This document shows, one piece after another, positions 23,901 through 33,221 of a stretch of 64,000 bases of DNA. Within the stretch, counting starts at the first letter, position 1; each line of letters opens with the position of its first letter. The DNA comes from Thalassospira profundimaris (GTDB lineage: Bacteria > Pseudomonadota > Alphaproteobacteria > Rhodospirillales > Thalassospiraceae), in contig NZ_JPWF01000007.1 in NCBI RefSeq assembly GCF_003326675.1, positions 186,001 through 250,000 of the forward strand, written 5' to 3'. A program made the translations under genes and the position numbers. Under the pieces are notes generated by a model. It saw only the letters and a program-made list of their open reading frames with translations. It searched no databases and was not told where the DNA came from.

Positions 23901-26864
23901 ATGAAAAAGCCCGTTCTTCTTGCCAAGATTCTCGGCCCGCTTGTTTTGGTCGCACTGGTGATCGGCTTTGGGGCCCTTCAAGTTCTTTATAAGGAATTCG
24001 TGGACGATCAACGTCTGTCAATCTTGCGACTTGCTGCAACCAATGCCGAGCTAATTGATTCTGTTGCCCAATACAATTTCAAGAACGACCCGTCACACAA
24101 TAAGGAAACGGCGTTCGAGGCAACCCTGTCGCAAGTACATGCCGCCTTTAACAATATCTCTACGCTTGAGGCAGCTGGCGAACTTTTGATTGTTCGTCGT
24201 GAAGGCGATTACATCAATATTCTGGTCCATCAAGAAACCAAGATGAAATCCGAAGAACATCCGGAACGAATTGCGGTTACTCACCCCTATGCACAGCCAA
24301 TGCTGGCAGGACTGGCCGGACGTTCGGACACAAACTGGGTCAAGGATATTCATGGCCACGAGGTCTTGATGGCGTTTGCGCCATCCCCGAACCTTGGGGT
24401 GGCGGTGCTGGTCGAAATCCCCAAAAACAGTCTTCTTGCCCCGTTTGTTTCAACCAGTATTGCGCTGATCGTGATCGGCGCGACTGCCATTGGTATCGCA
24501 ACAGCCTTTACCTATAGCCAGACGGCGTTTGTCATTAATAACGCCATCAATTCCCGGCAAAATCTCAAACAGGCCCTTGAAGAAGTCAGCAAAGCCCGAA
24601 GCATGCTTGAACATGCCCTAAATTCAACAAGCGAGGGTTTTGCCCTGTTTGATCGCGAAGACCGACTTGTGATCTGTAATGACGTCTACCGACAGATATA
24701 CAAAAGCCATGCTGATGCCATTGTACCGGGCGCCACACTTGAGGAAATTCTTCGAGTCGGATTATCCCGCCAGGCCTTTCCCGATGCCATCGGGGTTGAA
24801 GAAATCTGGCTGGCTGACCGGATGGAAGCCCATCGTCAGGACCGCAGCAAACTTGAACAACAGGTTGGTGATCGCTGGCTTCTGATTTCTGAACAGCGCA
24901 CCAAGGATGGCGGAACTGTTGGCGTTCGAACGGACATCACCGAGCTTAAACGCAAGGAACGCGAACTGCGCGACAGCGAAAAGAAATTCCGCGACTTTAC
25001 GGTGACGGCGTCGGACTGGGTTTGGGAAACCGATACACAGCACCGGATTGCCTATACCAACATGCAAAAGATCGAAGAAGTAAACCTTGATCTAAGCACC
25101 CTGATTGGCAGACGGCGCGATGAATTCACGGCCGAGGACATCGACACAGCCAAATGGCGCAAGCATTATCAAACACTTGATGATCATGAGCCGTTCAAGA
25201 ACTTCCAGTATCAGGTTGCGATGGAAGATAATGCGATCCGCACCCTTGCCGTTTCCGGAGTGCCGATCTTTGACGATTATGGCACCTTTCTGGGGTATCG
25301 CGGCACTGGTCGCGACATCACTGATTTCATCGAGAACCGCGAACGTTTCCGGGTTGCCTTTGAAAGTGTGACAGTCGGCATCATTTTTGCAGATGAAAAC
25401 GGTATGATTGAAGGCTTCAACCCCGAAGCCGAGAAGATATTCGGGTACCAAGCCGACGAAATCTCGGGGCAAAATGTCTCAATTCTGATGCCGGACCCTG
25501 ACCACACCAATCATGATCGCTATATCAAAAACTATTTGGGTGGGCGAGATCCGCAAATCATCGGCATCGGGCGTGAAGTCAAAGGCAAGCGCAAGGATGG
25601 CAATATCTTTCCGATGAACCTTGGCATTGCTGAAATGAATGTTCAGGGACGCCGTCATTTCATTGCATCCATCACGGATTTGACGGTTGAACACGCCCTT
25701 GAACATCAATTGCGCCGTTCGCAAAAGATGGAGGCCATTGGTCAACTGACCGGCGGCGTTGCGCATGATTTCAATAACTTGCTTGGTATTATTATCGGAA
25801 ACCTTGATCTGGCCCGTCGCCAGATTGACGATATATCACCTGTTACAAAGTTCATTGGCAAGGCGATGACGGCCGCTGACCGCGGGGCCATCCTAACCCG
25901 ACGGTTGCTCAATTTTTCACGTCAGGCCCCGGAAGAAAACGCTGCGATTATCGTCAATGACGTTTTGTGCGATCTTCAGGAACTTATTGGCAAATCCATC
26001 ACATCAAGCATCGCGGTCCATCTTGAATTAGCGGAAGATATCCTGCCGGTGCACCTGAACCAGGGGGACTTTGAAGATGCGATGATCAATCTTGCGGTCA
26101 ATGCCCGCGATGCCATGCCTGATGGCGGACAATTGACCATCGCGACCAAACTGATCACGGTCATCGACGGATTGCAGAACGTTGTGCAACGCGTCCCGCC
26201 TGGCACCTATGTCGAACTTGCGATCAGTGACAATGGCATTGGGATGTCATCAGACATCGGCGATCAGATTTTTCAGCCGTTCTTTACCACCAAGGAGCGT
26301 GGCAAGGGAACCGGCCTTGGACTTGCCATGGTCTATGGATTTGTCAAACGTGCGGGCGGCTATATTTCGGTCTATTCCGAAATCGGGATCGGCACGACTT
26401 TCCGCATCTACTTACCGGTCGCAAAGGACGAGAATGAAACCCTCCTCGAACAGATTGCAAACATAGAAGCAGAACCATCCCACGGGACAGAAACCGTCCT
26501 GATTGTCGATGACGAACCGGAACTTGCTGAAATCGCGGCAGAAGTTCTTGCCGAATATGGCTATAGCACCCTGCTTGCCAACAGCGGCAAGCAGGCCCTT
26601 GAACTGCTTGAAAACCATCCGGAAACCACCATTCTGTTCACGGATGTCATTATGCCCGGTGGCATGAATGGTATGGAACTGGGCGACAAGGCACGCGAAA
26701 TGCGCCCTGATCTTGCGGTTTTAACCTGCTCGGGCTTTACCGCCGATGTGCTGCAAAAACGTGCTGCTGACAAACCGGTCTATCCACTGATCAGCAAACC
26801 CTACAACAACAAGGAACTGGCCATTGCCATTCGCAATACACTTGATCAGGCTGTTTTGTCCTGA
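23901..26864 (+). CDS. Hybrid sensor histidine kinase with three PAS domains
   Basis: A 987-residue inner-membrane kinase. Membrane segments at about 8-28 and 183-203 enclose a periplasmic sensor region. Three PAS units follow (about 230-350, 355-475, 480-600), the second and third ending in GYRGTGRDIT-type and FIASITDLT boundaries. The H-box is GGVAHDFNNLLG (about 615); the ATPase contains NLAVNARDAMPDGG and GKGTGLGLAMVYG; a C-terminal REC (about 865-980) has Asp in ILFTDVIMP. ATG 23901 is preferred over GTG 23892 because AAGGG is eight bases away. It probably controls the EAL regulator upstream. Confidence 0.9.
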   Translation: MKKPVLLAKILGPLVLVALVIGFGALQVLYKEFVDDQRLSILRLAATNAELIDSVAQYNFKNDPSHNKETAFEATLSQVHAAFNNISTLEAAGELLIVRREGDYINILVHQETKMKSEEHPERIAVTHPYAQPMLAGLAGRSDTNWVKDIHGHEVLMAFAPSPNLGVAVLVEIPKNSLLAPFVSTSIALIVIGATAIGIATAFTYSQTAFVINNAINSRQNLKQALEEVSKARSMLEHALNSTSEGFALFDREDRLVICNDVYRQIYKSHADAIVPGATLEEILRVGLSRQAFPDAIGVEEIWLADRMEAHRQDRSKLEQQVGDRWLLISEQRTKDGGTVGVRTDITELKRKERELRDSEKKFRDFTVTASDWVWETDTQHRIAYTNMQKIEEVNLDLSTLIGRRRDEFTAEDIDTAKWRKHYQTLDDHEPFKNFQYQVAMEDNAIRTLAVSGVPIFDDYGTFLGYRGTGRDITDFIENRERFRVAFESVTVGIIFADENGMIEGFNPEAEKIFGYQADEISGQNVSILMPDPDHTNHDRYIKNYLGGRDPQIIGIGREVKGKRKDGNIFPMNLGIAEMNVQGRRHFIASITDLTVEHALEHQLRRSQKMEAIGQLTGGVAHDFNNLLGIIIGNLDLARRQIDDISPVTKFIGKAMTAADRGAILTRRLLNFSRQAPEENAAIIVNDVLCDLQELIGKSITSSIAVHLELAEDILPVHLNQGDFEDAMINLAVNARDAMPDGGQLTIATKLITVIDGLQNVVQRVPPGTYVELAISDNGIGMSSDIGDQIFQPFFTTKERGKGTGLGLAMVYGFVKRAGGYISVYSEIGIGTTFRIYLPVAKDENETLLEQIANIEAEPSHGTETVLIVDDEPELAEIAAEVLAEYGYSTLLANSGKQALELLENHPETTILFTDVIMPGGMNGMELGDKAREMRPDLAVLTCSGFTADVLQKRAADKPVYPLISKPYNNKELAIAIRNTLDQAVLS

Positions 26865-27454
26865 AGATCAAGATGCATTGTCGTTGCCGCCTGAAAGCCG
26901 AACAAATGGCGCAACGGCCCGATATCACTGGTTTCAACCGCGCTAAAACCGCACCGCTCATACAGTGCACGGGCGCGCGGGTTGATATCAATGACGTCAA
27001 GCCGCACCTTGCCAAGCCCGCGATCACGTGCCGTTATTGCAACCGCATCAAGCAACGCAGTCCCGACACCACGCCCGCGGGCCACCGGATCAACAAATAT
27101 CCCGTCCATCAACAAAACATCGTCTTCAAGATCGCGTTCAAGAAGTTCCAACAGCATTCCCCGCCACAAACCACCCCAACGGCCATAGACCGCGGAAATT
27201 TCGGAAAGCCCGCCGCCGATAAAGGCGCCCGATGCGGTTTTAAATCCGGCAATCCCCAGCAACCGTCCATCATCGGCAATCGCACTGATCGCATGACGGT
27301 CATTCATTGCCTGGCCGATGAATTTCAGTGCCTTGTATTCAGGATGCATCACCTTGGATAGTTTCTGGCGAAAGGCTTCCCAGAACAGCGTGCAGGCGGC
27401 ATCACGATGGGCATCCTGAATGCCGGGCTGAATGGTAAATCCCTGATTTGTCAT
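26846..27454 (-). CDS. GNAT family N-acetyltransferase
   Basis: A 202-residue acetyltransferase. The acetyl-CoA loop is IFVDPVARGRGVGTALLDA (about 135-153), followed by VIDINPRARALYERCGF. The start is ATG 27454 (MTNQGFTIQPG), where the fold begins; a longer frame to 27811 would cover the TPP riboswitch on the other strand and is rejected. Its 3' end overlaps the convergent kinase gene by 19 bases. The substrate is unknown. Confidence 0.82.
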   Translation of the reverse strand: MTNQGFTIQPGIQDAHRDAACTLFWEAFRQKLSKVMHPEYKALKFIGQAMNDRHAISAIADDGRLLGIAGFKTASGAFIGGGLSEISAVYGRWGGLWRGMLLELLERDLEDDVLLMDGIFVDPVARGRGVGTALLDAVAITARDRGLGKVRLDVIDINPRARALYERCGFSAVETSDIGPLRHLFGFQAATTMHLDLQDKTA

Positions 27455-27629
27455 GTTGTTGTTCCGGTCCGTTTCCCTGCCAAAGAAATAGATAACCGCA
27501 CCCGAACGGCAAGCTTGGCCTGTGATCAAAGTCACCTGTTCAGGGTCAAAAACGGATCTGACTGTTTTGAAAACAGGAAACAAACTGTCACAAAACTTGA
27601 CGGACGCGTTTTGACTGCGCATAGTCCCG

Positions 27630-27727
27630 TCATCTCCGGGGGGGCCGATCGTGAATTGGCTGAGAGGTTCGGTGTTGCCGAACGACCCTTTGAACCTGAA
27701 CCGGTTAAGACCGGCGTAGGAAGGATC
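27630..27727 (+). ncRNA. TPP riboswitch (THI element)
   Basis: The conserved thiamine pyrophosphate aptamer words are present in order: GGGGG, then GGCTGAGAG (about 27657-27665), ACCCTTTGAACCTGAACC (about 27685-27702), and GGTTAAGACCGGCGTAGGAA to about 27722. The AGGAAGGA ending of the element is also the ribosome binding site of the ABC gene starting at 27730, so ligand binding can hide it and block translation. It regulates the three-gene thiamine-precursor transporter. Confidence 0.95.
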
Positions 27728-27729
27728 GA

Positions 27730-28527
27730 ATGCGCGACACAGAATTTGCGCCCCAGATGGCGCACAATCCAACCAAGTTTGATATTCACCTGTCCGGTGC
27801 CAGCGTGGCATTTGCCGGAAGTGATATTTTCCATGATCTTGACCTGACCCTTCGGGCTGGAAGCTTTACCTGTTTGCTGGGCCCCAGTGGCGTTGGCAAA
27901 AGCACGCTTTTGCGCTTCCTTGCCGGTCTGGTCGAAGGCGATGTTAGCGGTAACATCACCTGTTCGGACGGTGGTATCCTTAAAAATCGCATCGCCTATA
28001 TGGCGCAGCAGGATTTGCTTTTGCCCTGGCGCACGGTGCGCGAAAATGTCGAGCTTGGTGCGGTCCTGCGCGGCGAACGCCCTGATCATGCGCGTGCCGA
28101 ACAACTGATCGCCGAAGTCGGTTTAACCGATGCCGCCCATCTGCGCCCGGCCAAACTTTCGGGCGGGATGAAGCAACGTGCCGCCCTTGCCCGCACCCTG
28201 ATGGAGGACCGCCCGGTTGTCCTGATGGATGAACCGTTTTCGGCCCTTGATCCGGTCAATCGATTACGTTTGCAGGAACTGGCCGCACGGGTATTGCGCG
28301 GCAAGACAGTGTTGCTGGTAACCCACGACCCGCTCGAGGCGCTGCGTCTTGGCGATAATGTTCATGTCCTGTCGGGCGCCCCGGCAACCCTTGCCGATGC
28401 GATCACGCCAGATGGCCAAAGCCCGCGCAACATCACCGATCCGGCCATTCTGGCCCAACAGGCCGAATTGCTGCGTCAACTCGGTGCAGATATCGGCACG
28501 GGTTATGGTGCGGAGGCTGTGTCATGA
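27730..28527 (+). CDS. thiZ: Thiamine-precursor ABC transporter ATPase
   Basis: A 265-residue ABC ATPase: Walker A GPSGVGKST, signature LSGGMKQR, Walker B VVLMDEPFSALD. The family is nitrate/sulfonate/taurine-like (SsuB/TauB), but the TPP riboswitch directly upstream and the ThiY-like binding protein downstream indicate import of a thiamine pyrimidine precursor such as HMP or formylaminopyrimidine. It shares ATGA with the permease gene. Symbol assigned by context. Confidence 0.88.
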   Translation: MRDTEFAPQMAHNPTKFDIHLSGASVAFAGSDIFHDLDLTLRAGSFTCLLGPSGVGKSTLLRFLAGLVEGDVSGNITCSDGGILKNRIAYMAQQDLLLPWRTVRENVELGAVLRGERPDHARAEQLIAEVGLTDAAHLRPAKLSGGMKQRAALARTLMEDRPVVLMDEPFSALDPVNRLRLQELAARVLRGKTVLLVTHDPLEALRLGDNVHVLSGAPATLADAITPDGQSPRNITDPAILAQQAELLRQLGADIGTGYGAEAVS

Positions 28528-29336
28528 GCCTTCAAAACAATCCTCATACCAATAAAAAACCGCTGACAGAACGCCGCTGGCTGATGCTTGCGCGGCCTCT
28601 GATCATTGTGGTTGCACTGATTGCAACATGGCAGGCGCTGGTTCTGATTACCGGGGCGCCGAAATACATGCTGCCAACCCCGGCAGATGTCTGGACCACC
28701 CTGATTGCCCGCCATGATGTGCTGTTTGATCACGCGCAATATACCATTGCCGAAACGGTGATTGGCCTGTTTGCCGGGGCCGCCCTTGGCACACTGGCCG
28801 CCATTCCGATGGCGCTGTTTTCGCCTGTCCGGTTCTGGTTGATGCCGATCCTTCTGGTATCGCAGGCCATTCCGTTCTTTGCCCTGGCGCCGCTTCTCGT
28901 CCTTTGGCTGGGCTTTGGCCTGGCATCCAAGATTGCCATGGCCGCCCTGATCATTTTCTTCCCGGTGACTGTGGCCTTCTTTGACGGATTGGCTCGCACC
29001 GAAACCGGATGGCTTGATCTGGCCCGGACCATGGGCGCAAGTCGCTGGCGGCTTTTGACCCATATCCGCCTGCCCGCTGCCCTTCCGGCCTTTGCATCGG
29101 GCTTCCGGGTTGCCACCGCCGTTGCCCCGATTGGCGCGGTGATCGGTGAATGGGTGGGGTCCAGTCACGGACTTGGCTATCTGATGTTGCATGCCAATGC
29201 CCGGGTTCAGATTGATATGGTTTTTGCCTGTCTTCTGATCCTGTGCGCTTTTTCGATCACGCAATATTTCATTGTCGATCGCATCCTGCGCGCTGCCCTG
29301 CCCTGGCAACCCGACAGCCTGAAACCGGTTCGGTAA
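28524..29336 (+). CDS. thiX: Thiamine-precursor ABC transporter permease
   Basis: A 270-residue inner-membrane permease with about six segments and the BPD-transport EAA loop (TMGASRWRLLTHIRLPAALPAF, about 170-192). It belongs to the SsuC/TauC-like permeases and forms the channel of the riboswitch-controlled importer. It overlaps the ATPase gene by four bases. The binding-protein gene starts 77 bases later. Confidence 0.88.
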   Translation: MSLQNNPHTNKKPLTERRWLMLARPLIIVVALIATWQALVLITGAPKYMLPTPADVWTTLIARHDVLFDHAQYTIAETVIGLFAGAALGTLAAIPMALFSPVRFWLMPILLVSQAIPFFALAPLLVLWLGFGLASKIAMAALIIFFPVTVAFFDGLARTETGWLDLARTMGASRWRLLTHIRLPAALPAFASGFRVATAVAPIGAVIGEWVGSSHGLGYLMLHANARVQIDMVFACLLILCAFSITQYFIVDRILRAALPWQPDSLKPVR

Positions 29337-29413
29337 TACAATTCCCGCCGCCAGATTGGCCGCGGATTAAATCCTCATACTTATAATTTGGCGCATCTTA
29401 CGGAGGTTCATCC

Positions 29414-30367
29414 ATGTCACGCCTTAAATCCATGATCACCGCGACCGCACTGGGCGCAATGGTTCTTGGAACGTCTTCAACGGCTTTTGCCGCCGACAAG
29501 CTGGTTATTCTTCTGGACTGGTTTGTGAACCCGGATCACGCACCGCTGATCGTTGCCAAGGAAAAAGGGTTCTTTGCCAAGCATGATCTTGATGTCGAAC
29601 TGATCGAACCGTCTGATCCGTCCGCCCCGCCGCGCCTTGTTGCCGCCGGTCAGGGCGATGTTGCCGTCAATTATCAGCCCCAGCTTCATGTGCAGGCCGC
29701 ACAAGGATTGCCGTTGACCCGTATCGGGACGCTGGTTGCCACCCCGCTTAACAGCCTGATCGTTCTTGAAGACGGTCCGATCAAGGAAATCGCCGACCTT
29801 AAGGGCAAGAAAATCGGTTATTCGCTTGCCGGATTTGAAGACGCCATTCTGGGCACCATGCTGGCCAATCACGGGGTATCGATGGATGATGTCGAGTTGA
29901 TCAATGTGAACTTCTCGCTGTCGCCATCACTTTATTCCGGTCAGGTTGACGCGATCATTGGCGGTTACCGCAACTTTGAACTTAACCAGATGGAAATCGA
30001 AGGCAAACCGGGCAAGGCATTCTATGTCGAGGAAGAAGCCGTTCCGCCCTATGACGAACTGATCATGACCGTGCGCAACGACAAGGTCGATGATCCGCGT
30101 TACGCCCGTATGCTCGCCGCCCTTGAAGAAGGCGTGCAATACCTGATCAACCATCCCGATGATAGCTGGAAAGCCTTCATTGCTGCCTATCCGAACCTTG
30201 ATGATGAACTCAATATCAAGGCTTGGGCCGATACCTTGCCGCGCTTTGCCCTGCGTCCGGCAGCCCTTGATAAGGCACGCTATAACCGCTTTGCCGATTA
30301 CATGGTCAAACAGGGCCTGATCAAAGAAAGCCCGGCGCTTGAAACCTACGCCACCGTAATCGAATAG
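29414..30367 (+). CDS. thiY: Thiamine-precursor periplasmic binding protein (NMT1/ThiY-like)
   Basis: A 317-residue protein with a Sec signal peptide (cleavage near AFA-AD, residue 26) and an NMT1/THI5-like domain beginning LVILLDWFVNPDHAPLIVAKEKGFF, the classic ThiY pattern that captures pyrimidine precursors. The GQGDVAVNYQPQ and KGKKIGYSLAG segments support this. Operon and riboswitch context agree. A terminator follows. Confidence 0.9.
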   Translation: MSRLKSMITATALGAMVLGTSSTAFAADKLVILLDWFVNPDHAPLIVAKEKGFFAKHDLDVELIEPSDPSAPPRLVAAGQGDVAVNYQPQLHVQAAQGLPLTRIGTLVATPLNSLIVLEDGPIKEIADLKGKKIGYSLAGFEDAILGTMLANHGVSMDDVELINVNFSLSPSLYSGQVDAIIGGYRNFELNQMEIEGKPGKAFYVEEEAVPPYDELIMTVRNDKVDDPRYARMLAALEEGVQYLINHPDDSWKAFIAAYPNLDDELNIKAWADTLPRFALRPAALDKARYNRFADYMVKQGLIKESPALETYATVIE

Positions 30368-30419
30368 CAAAATCCCCCTGCCTTCGCAGCGCTTTCCCGG
30401 TGAATGCGAAACAGGGCTG

Positions 30420-30458
30420 AAAGGCCGGAACATGCCCCACGTTCCGGCCTTTCTTTTT
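30420..30458 (+). terminator. Terminator of the thiZXY operon
   Basis: The stem AAGGCCGGAAC/GTTCCGGCCTT (30421-30431, 30441-30451) with a 9-base loop is followed by TCTTTTTG. Confidence 0.88.
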
Positions 30459-30549
30459 GTCTGCTTGCCAAACCGGGTGTTTACCTTCTGGTCACCGGGG
30501 GATGTGACAGACATAATTGCGAATACATTATGATGTCAGGAACCCGCAC

Positions 30550-31596
30550 GTGCAGACCACATCCAGACCCGATCACCATACCGAAACCGGCTTTGAAAAC
30601 CGCCATCCCCTGCCCGATCCGGTCAAACGGTCATTCTGGCGGTTCCTGCGCCGGCGGTTTTTTGGGCAGGATAACTGGCCAAAGGCAAAGCATCAGATCG
30701 GCAAGATCGCAACCGAAACACCCGATCATGATGCGATCCAGAATCCCGATCCGACACGGTTACAGGTCACCTGGGTCGGTCATGCGACTGTTCTGGTGCA
30801 ATATGGCGGGCTTAATATCCTGACCGATCCGGTATTTTCAGACCGGGCATCGCCGTTCAAGCGACTGGGTCCGAAACGATATAGCCAGCCGGGCCTTAGC
30901 CTAGATCAATTGCCCAAGCTTGATCTGGTCTTGCTGTCCCACAATCACTATGACCATTTCGATCTGGCCAGCCTTGCCGTGCTTGGCAATGCGCCGCGCT
31001 ATGTCTTGCCGCTGAAAAACGGGCCGTTGCTGGAAAAGGCAGGCGTCACTCCTGATCGCTATGTTGAACTTGATTGGGATGAAAGCCACCATCACGGGGA
31101 TGTCAAAATCACCCATGTGCCATCCAACCATTGGTCAAGCCGCACGACCAAGGACCGCAAGGAAATGCTGTGGGGTGGATATATCCTTGAATTCGGGGAT
31201 GGCTACCGGTTCTATTTTGTTGGTGATACCGGCTGGAACGAGGCCCTGTTTACCGAACTGGGCGAAAAGCATGGCGGGATTGATTTTGGCCTGATCCCCA
31301 TCGGGGCCTATGACCCGCGCGATTTCATGCGCAATTCCCACTGCAATCCCGAAGAAGCCGTTCAGATCATGCAGGTCATGGGCGTCAAACAGGCGCTTGC
31401 CATCCATTGGGGCACCTTTGTTCTGACGGCAGAGCCGGTTGATGAACCACCCGTGCGCCTTGCATCGGCGCGCAAGGATGCGGGACTTGGCGATGATGAT
31501 TTTATCGCCCCGCCCATTGGTGCGACCCGGTTCTTTGCCGGAAAGGACGCCAAGACCATATCCCAACCCGATATCATGCCCGCCTGCGCGCAATGA
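30550..31596 (+). CDS. Metallo-beta-lactamase-fold hydrolase (NAPE-PLD/UlaG-like)
   Basis: A 348-residue zinc hydrolase. The metal motif is LLSHNHYDHFD (HxHxDH), with further ligands in HVPSNHWSSR, FVGDTGWNE and LAIHWGTF. The overall layout (VTWVGHATVLVQYGGLNILTDPVFSDRASPF) matches the NAPE-phospholipase D-like branch, which cleaves lipid phosphodiesters in eukaryotes; bacterial substrates are largely unknown. I prefer GTG 30550 with AGGA nine bases upstream over TTG 30517. Confidence 0.85.
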   Translation: MQTTSRPDHHTETGFENRHPLPDPVKRSFWRFLRRRFFGQDNWPKAKHQIGKIATETPDHDAIQNPDPTRLQVTWVGHATVLVQYGGLNILTDPVFSDRASPFKRLGPKRYSQPGLSLDQLPKLDLVLLSHNHYDHFDLASLAVLGNAPRYVLPLKNGPLLEKAGVTPDRYVELDWDESHHHGDVKITHVPSNHWSSRTTKDRKEMLWGGYILEFGDGYRFYFVGDTGWNEALFTELGEKHGGIDFGLIPIGAYDPRDFMRNSHCNPEEAVQIMQVMGVKQALAIHWGTFVLTAEPVDEPPVRLASARKDAGLGDDDFIAPPIGATRFFAGKDAKTISQPDIMPACAQ

Positions 31597-31602
31597 CAAA
31601 CA

Positions 31603-31637
31603 AAAACCGGCAGCGCTCAGGCACTGCCGGTTTTGCC
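31603..31637 (+). terminator. Terminator after the metallo-hydrolase
   Basis: An 11-bp stem AAAACCGGCAG/CTGCCGGTTTT (31603-31613, 31624-31634) with A and T runs at the ends; it could work in both directions. Confidence 0.85.
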
Positions 31638-31813
31638 CGATTACGATCCCCCATTGGGAGACGGGAAATCCGTATCGGTTCTGACGCGCAAGGAAACGCC
31701 TTCCTGCACGTCGCAAAAGATATGTTATAACGTTACATTTTCTATGCAAGGAAATTCTGAAGGGATGCTGCCTTGTCGCAACCACACCCCTTCAAAACTT
31801 TCAGTTTCCCGAT

Positions 31814-33127
31814 TTAGACCCGCGTGCGCGGACGACGGACCGAACCGTCTTCAAACCGCGAAAGCTCCATCCCCGCCAAGGTAATCGATGGCTGTCCGGT
31901 GGTGATCCAGTCCGCCAGAACCTTGCCCACAACCGGCCCCATGGCAAACCCGTGGCCCGAAAATCCGGTAGCAACAAAGAAGTGTTTGGGATTATCGAAC
32001 TGATCAATGACCGGCACGGCATCCGGGGTGACATCAATGTCACCGGCCCATTTATCAACGATGCCGACCTGTTTGATTTGCGGGAAAACCTTTTGCAGAT
32101 TTGCCATCGCGTTGCTGACACGCACCTTATAGGGTTCCGCCTGATTGGTGCGACGTCCGATCATCGGTTGTTTCGATGCTTCTGATCCCGGCAGACGGTC
32201 GACCAGATCATCAAAGAACCGCTTGTTAAAGTGGAACTTGAAAGTCGCCCAGTTATCAAAAAGCCCCGGCGCAAAGGCCTTGGCATATTTGAAACGGCCA
32301 AGTGTCAGATCAAGGTCCGTCATGAATTCATCGGCAATATTCATTGAACCGTCGGCACGCTGACGAAATGCCAGACCGGCGGCAAGCGTCCCGGCGGCCG
32401 AGATATCGGGCACCGGCGTTGTACGGATCACGGTGCCACGCGTGGTTTGCTGCGGCAGACGACGGCCAAACTTGGCAACGAATTTATGGCTGGCGGCACC
32501 GGCGGCGCAGATCACATATTTGCATTTGATCTCGCCCTTTTCCGATATGACCGAACTGATGGCACCCGCGGTTGTTTCAATGGAAAGTGCACCGCATCCC
32601 TCGGCAATCACCGCGCCCATTTCACTGGCACGTTTGGCAATGGCTGGTGCGGCCTTTTTCGGTTCGGCCTGTCCATCCGATGGCGTATAGATGCCACCGA
32701 CACCGGGCGTTGTGATGCCCGGTGTGATTTTCTCGACACCCTTTGGTGACAGCACTTGGGTTTCGATATCAAAGCCCTTGGCGTCTTCGATCCATTGTTC
32801 GTAATCCGCCATTTCGGCATCATCGCGTGCCACGAACAGAACCCCGCCCTGACGCCATTCAAGATCGGCATTCAGTTCCTTTTCCAGTCCCTGCCAGATG
32901 CGGTTACATTCGATCATCAAGGGCAGCTCGACCGGATCGCGCCCCTGTTGACGAACAAATCCCCATGCCCGTCCCGACTGGTGGGATGCAATGGTGTCCT
33001 TTTCCAAAAGAACGACCTTCATGCCCGCCTTGGTCAGGTAATAAGCGCTCGAAGAACCGTGGATTCCACCGCCGATAACAACGACGTCGCATTCCTTTGG
33101 CAATTCAATATCGGGATAATTCGTCAT
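31814..33127 (-). CDS. FAD-dependent amino-acid oxidoreductase (DadA/DAO family)
   Basis: A 437-residue flavoprotein. The dinucleotide-binding site is CDVVVIGGGIHGSSSAYYLTKAG with the ribose Glu in VVLLEK; the C-terminal FAD contact is FFVATGFSGHGFAMGP. It belongs to the glycine/D-amino-acid oxidase superfamily, covering sarcosine oxidases and D-amino-acid dehydrogenases; the substrate is unresolved. AAGG lies seven bases upstream. It is divergent from a PLP trans-sulfuration enzyme across only 94 bases, so the two may share regulation. Confidence 0.85.
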   Translation of the reverse strand: MTNYPDIELPKECDVVVIGGGIHGSSSAYYLTKAGMKVVLLEKDTIASHQSGRAWGFVRQQGRDPVELPLMIECNRIWQGLEKELNADLEWRQGGVLFVARDDAEMADYEQWIEDAKGFDIETQVLSPKGVEKITPGITTPGVGGIYTPSDGQAEPKKAAPAIAKRASEMGAVIAEGCGALSIETTAGAISSVISEKGEIKCKYVICAAGAASHKFVAKFGRRLPQQTTRGTVIRTTPVPDISAAGTLAAGLAFRQRADGSMNIADEFMTDLDLTLGRFKYAKAFAPGLFDNWATFKFHFNKRFFDDLVDRLPGSEASKQPMIGRRTNQAEPYKVRVSNAMANLQKVFPQIKQVGIVDKWAGDIDVTPDAVPVIDQFDNPKHFFVATGFSGHGFAMGPVVGKVLADWITTGQPSITLAGMELSRFEDGSVRRPRTRV

Positions 33128-33221
33128 GTGGGGACCTTCAAAAAAGGATTACAGTTTGGTGTGTGGCGCGAACCACGTTATGTTGCGCGGCAATAAATCA
33201 CAACTAAATCAGGTAGCCACC

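Noticed and set aside
27532..28104. Minus-strand frame across the TPP riboswitch and thiZ
   Set aside because: The plus strand holds a conserved riboswitch and a complete ABC ATPase.
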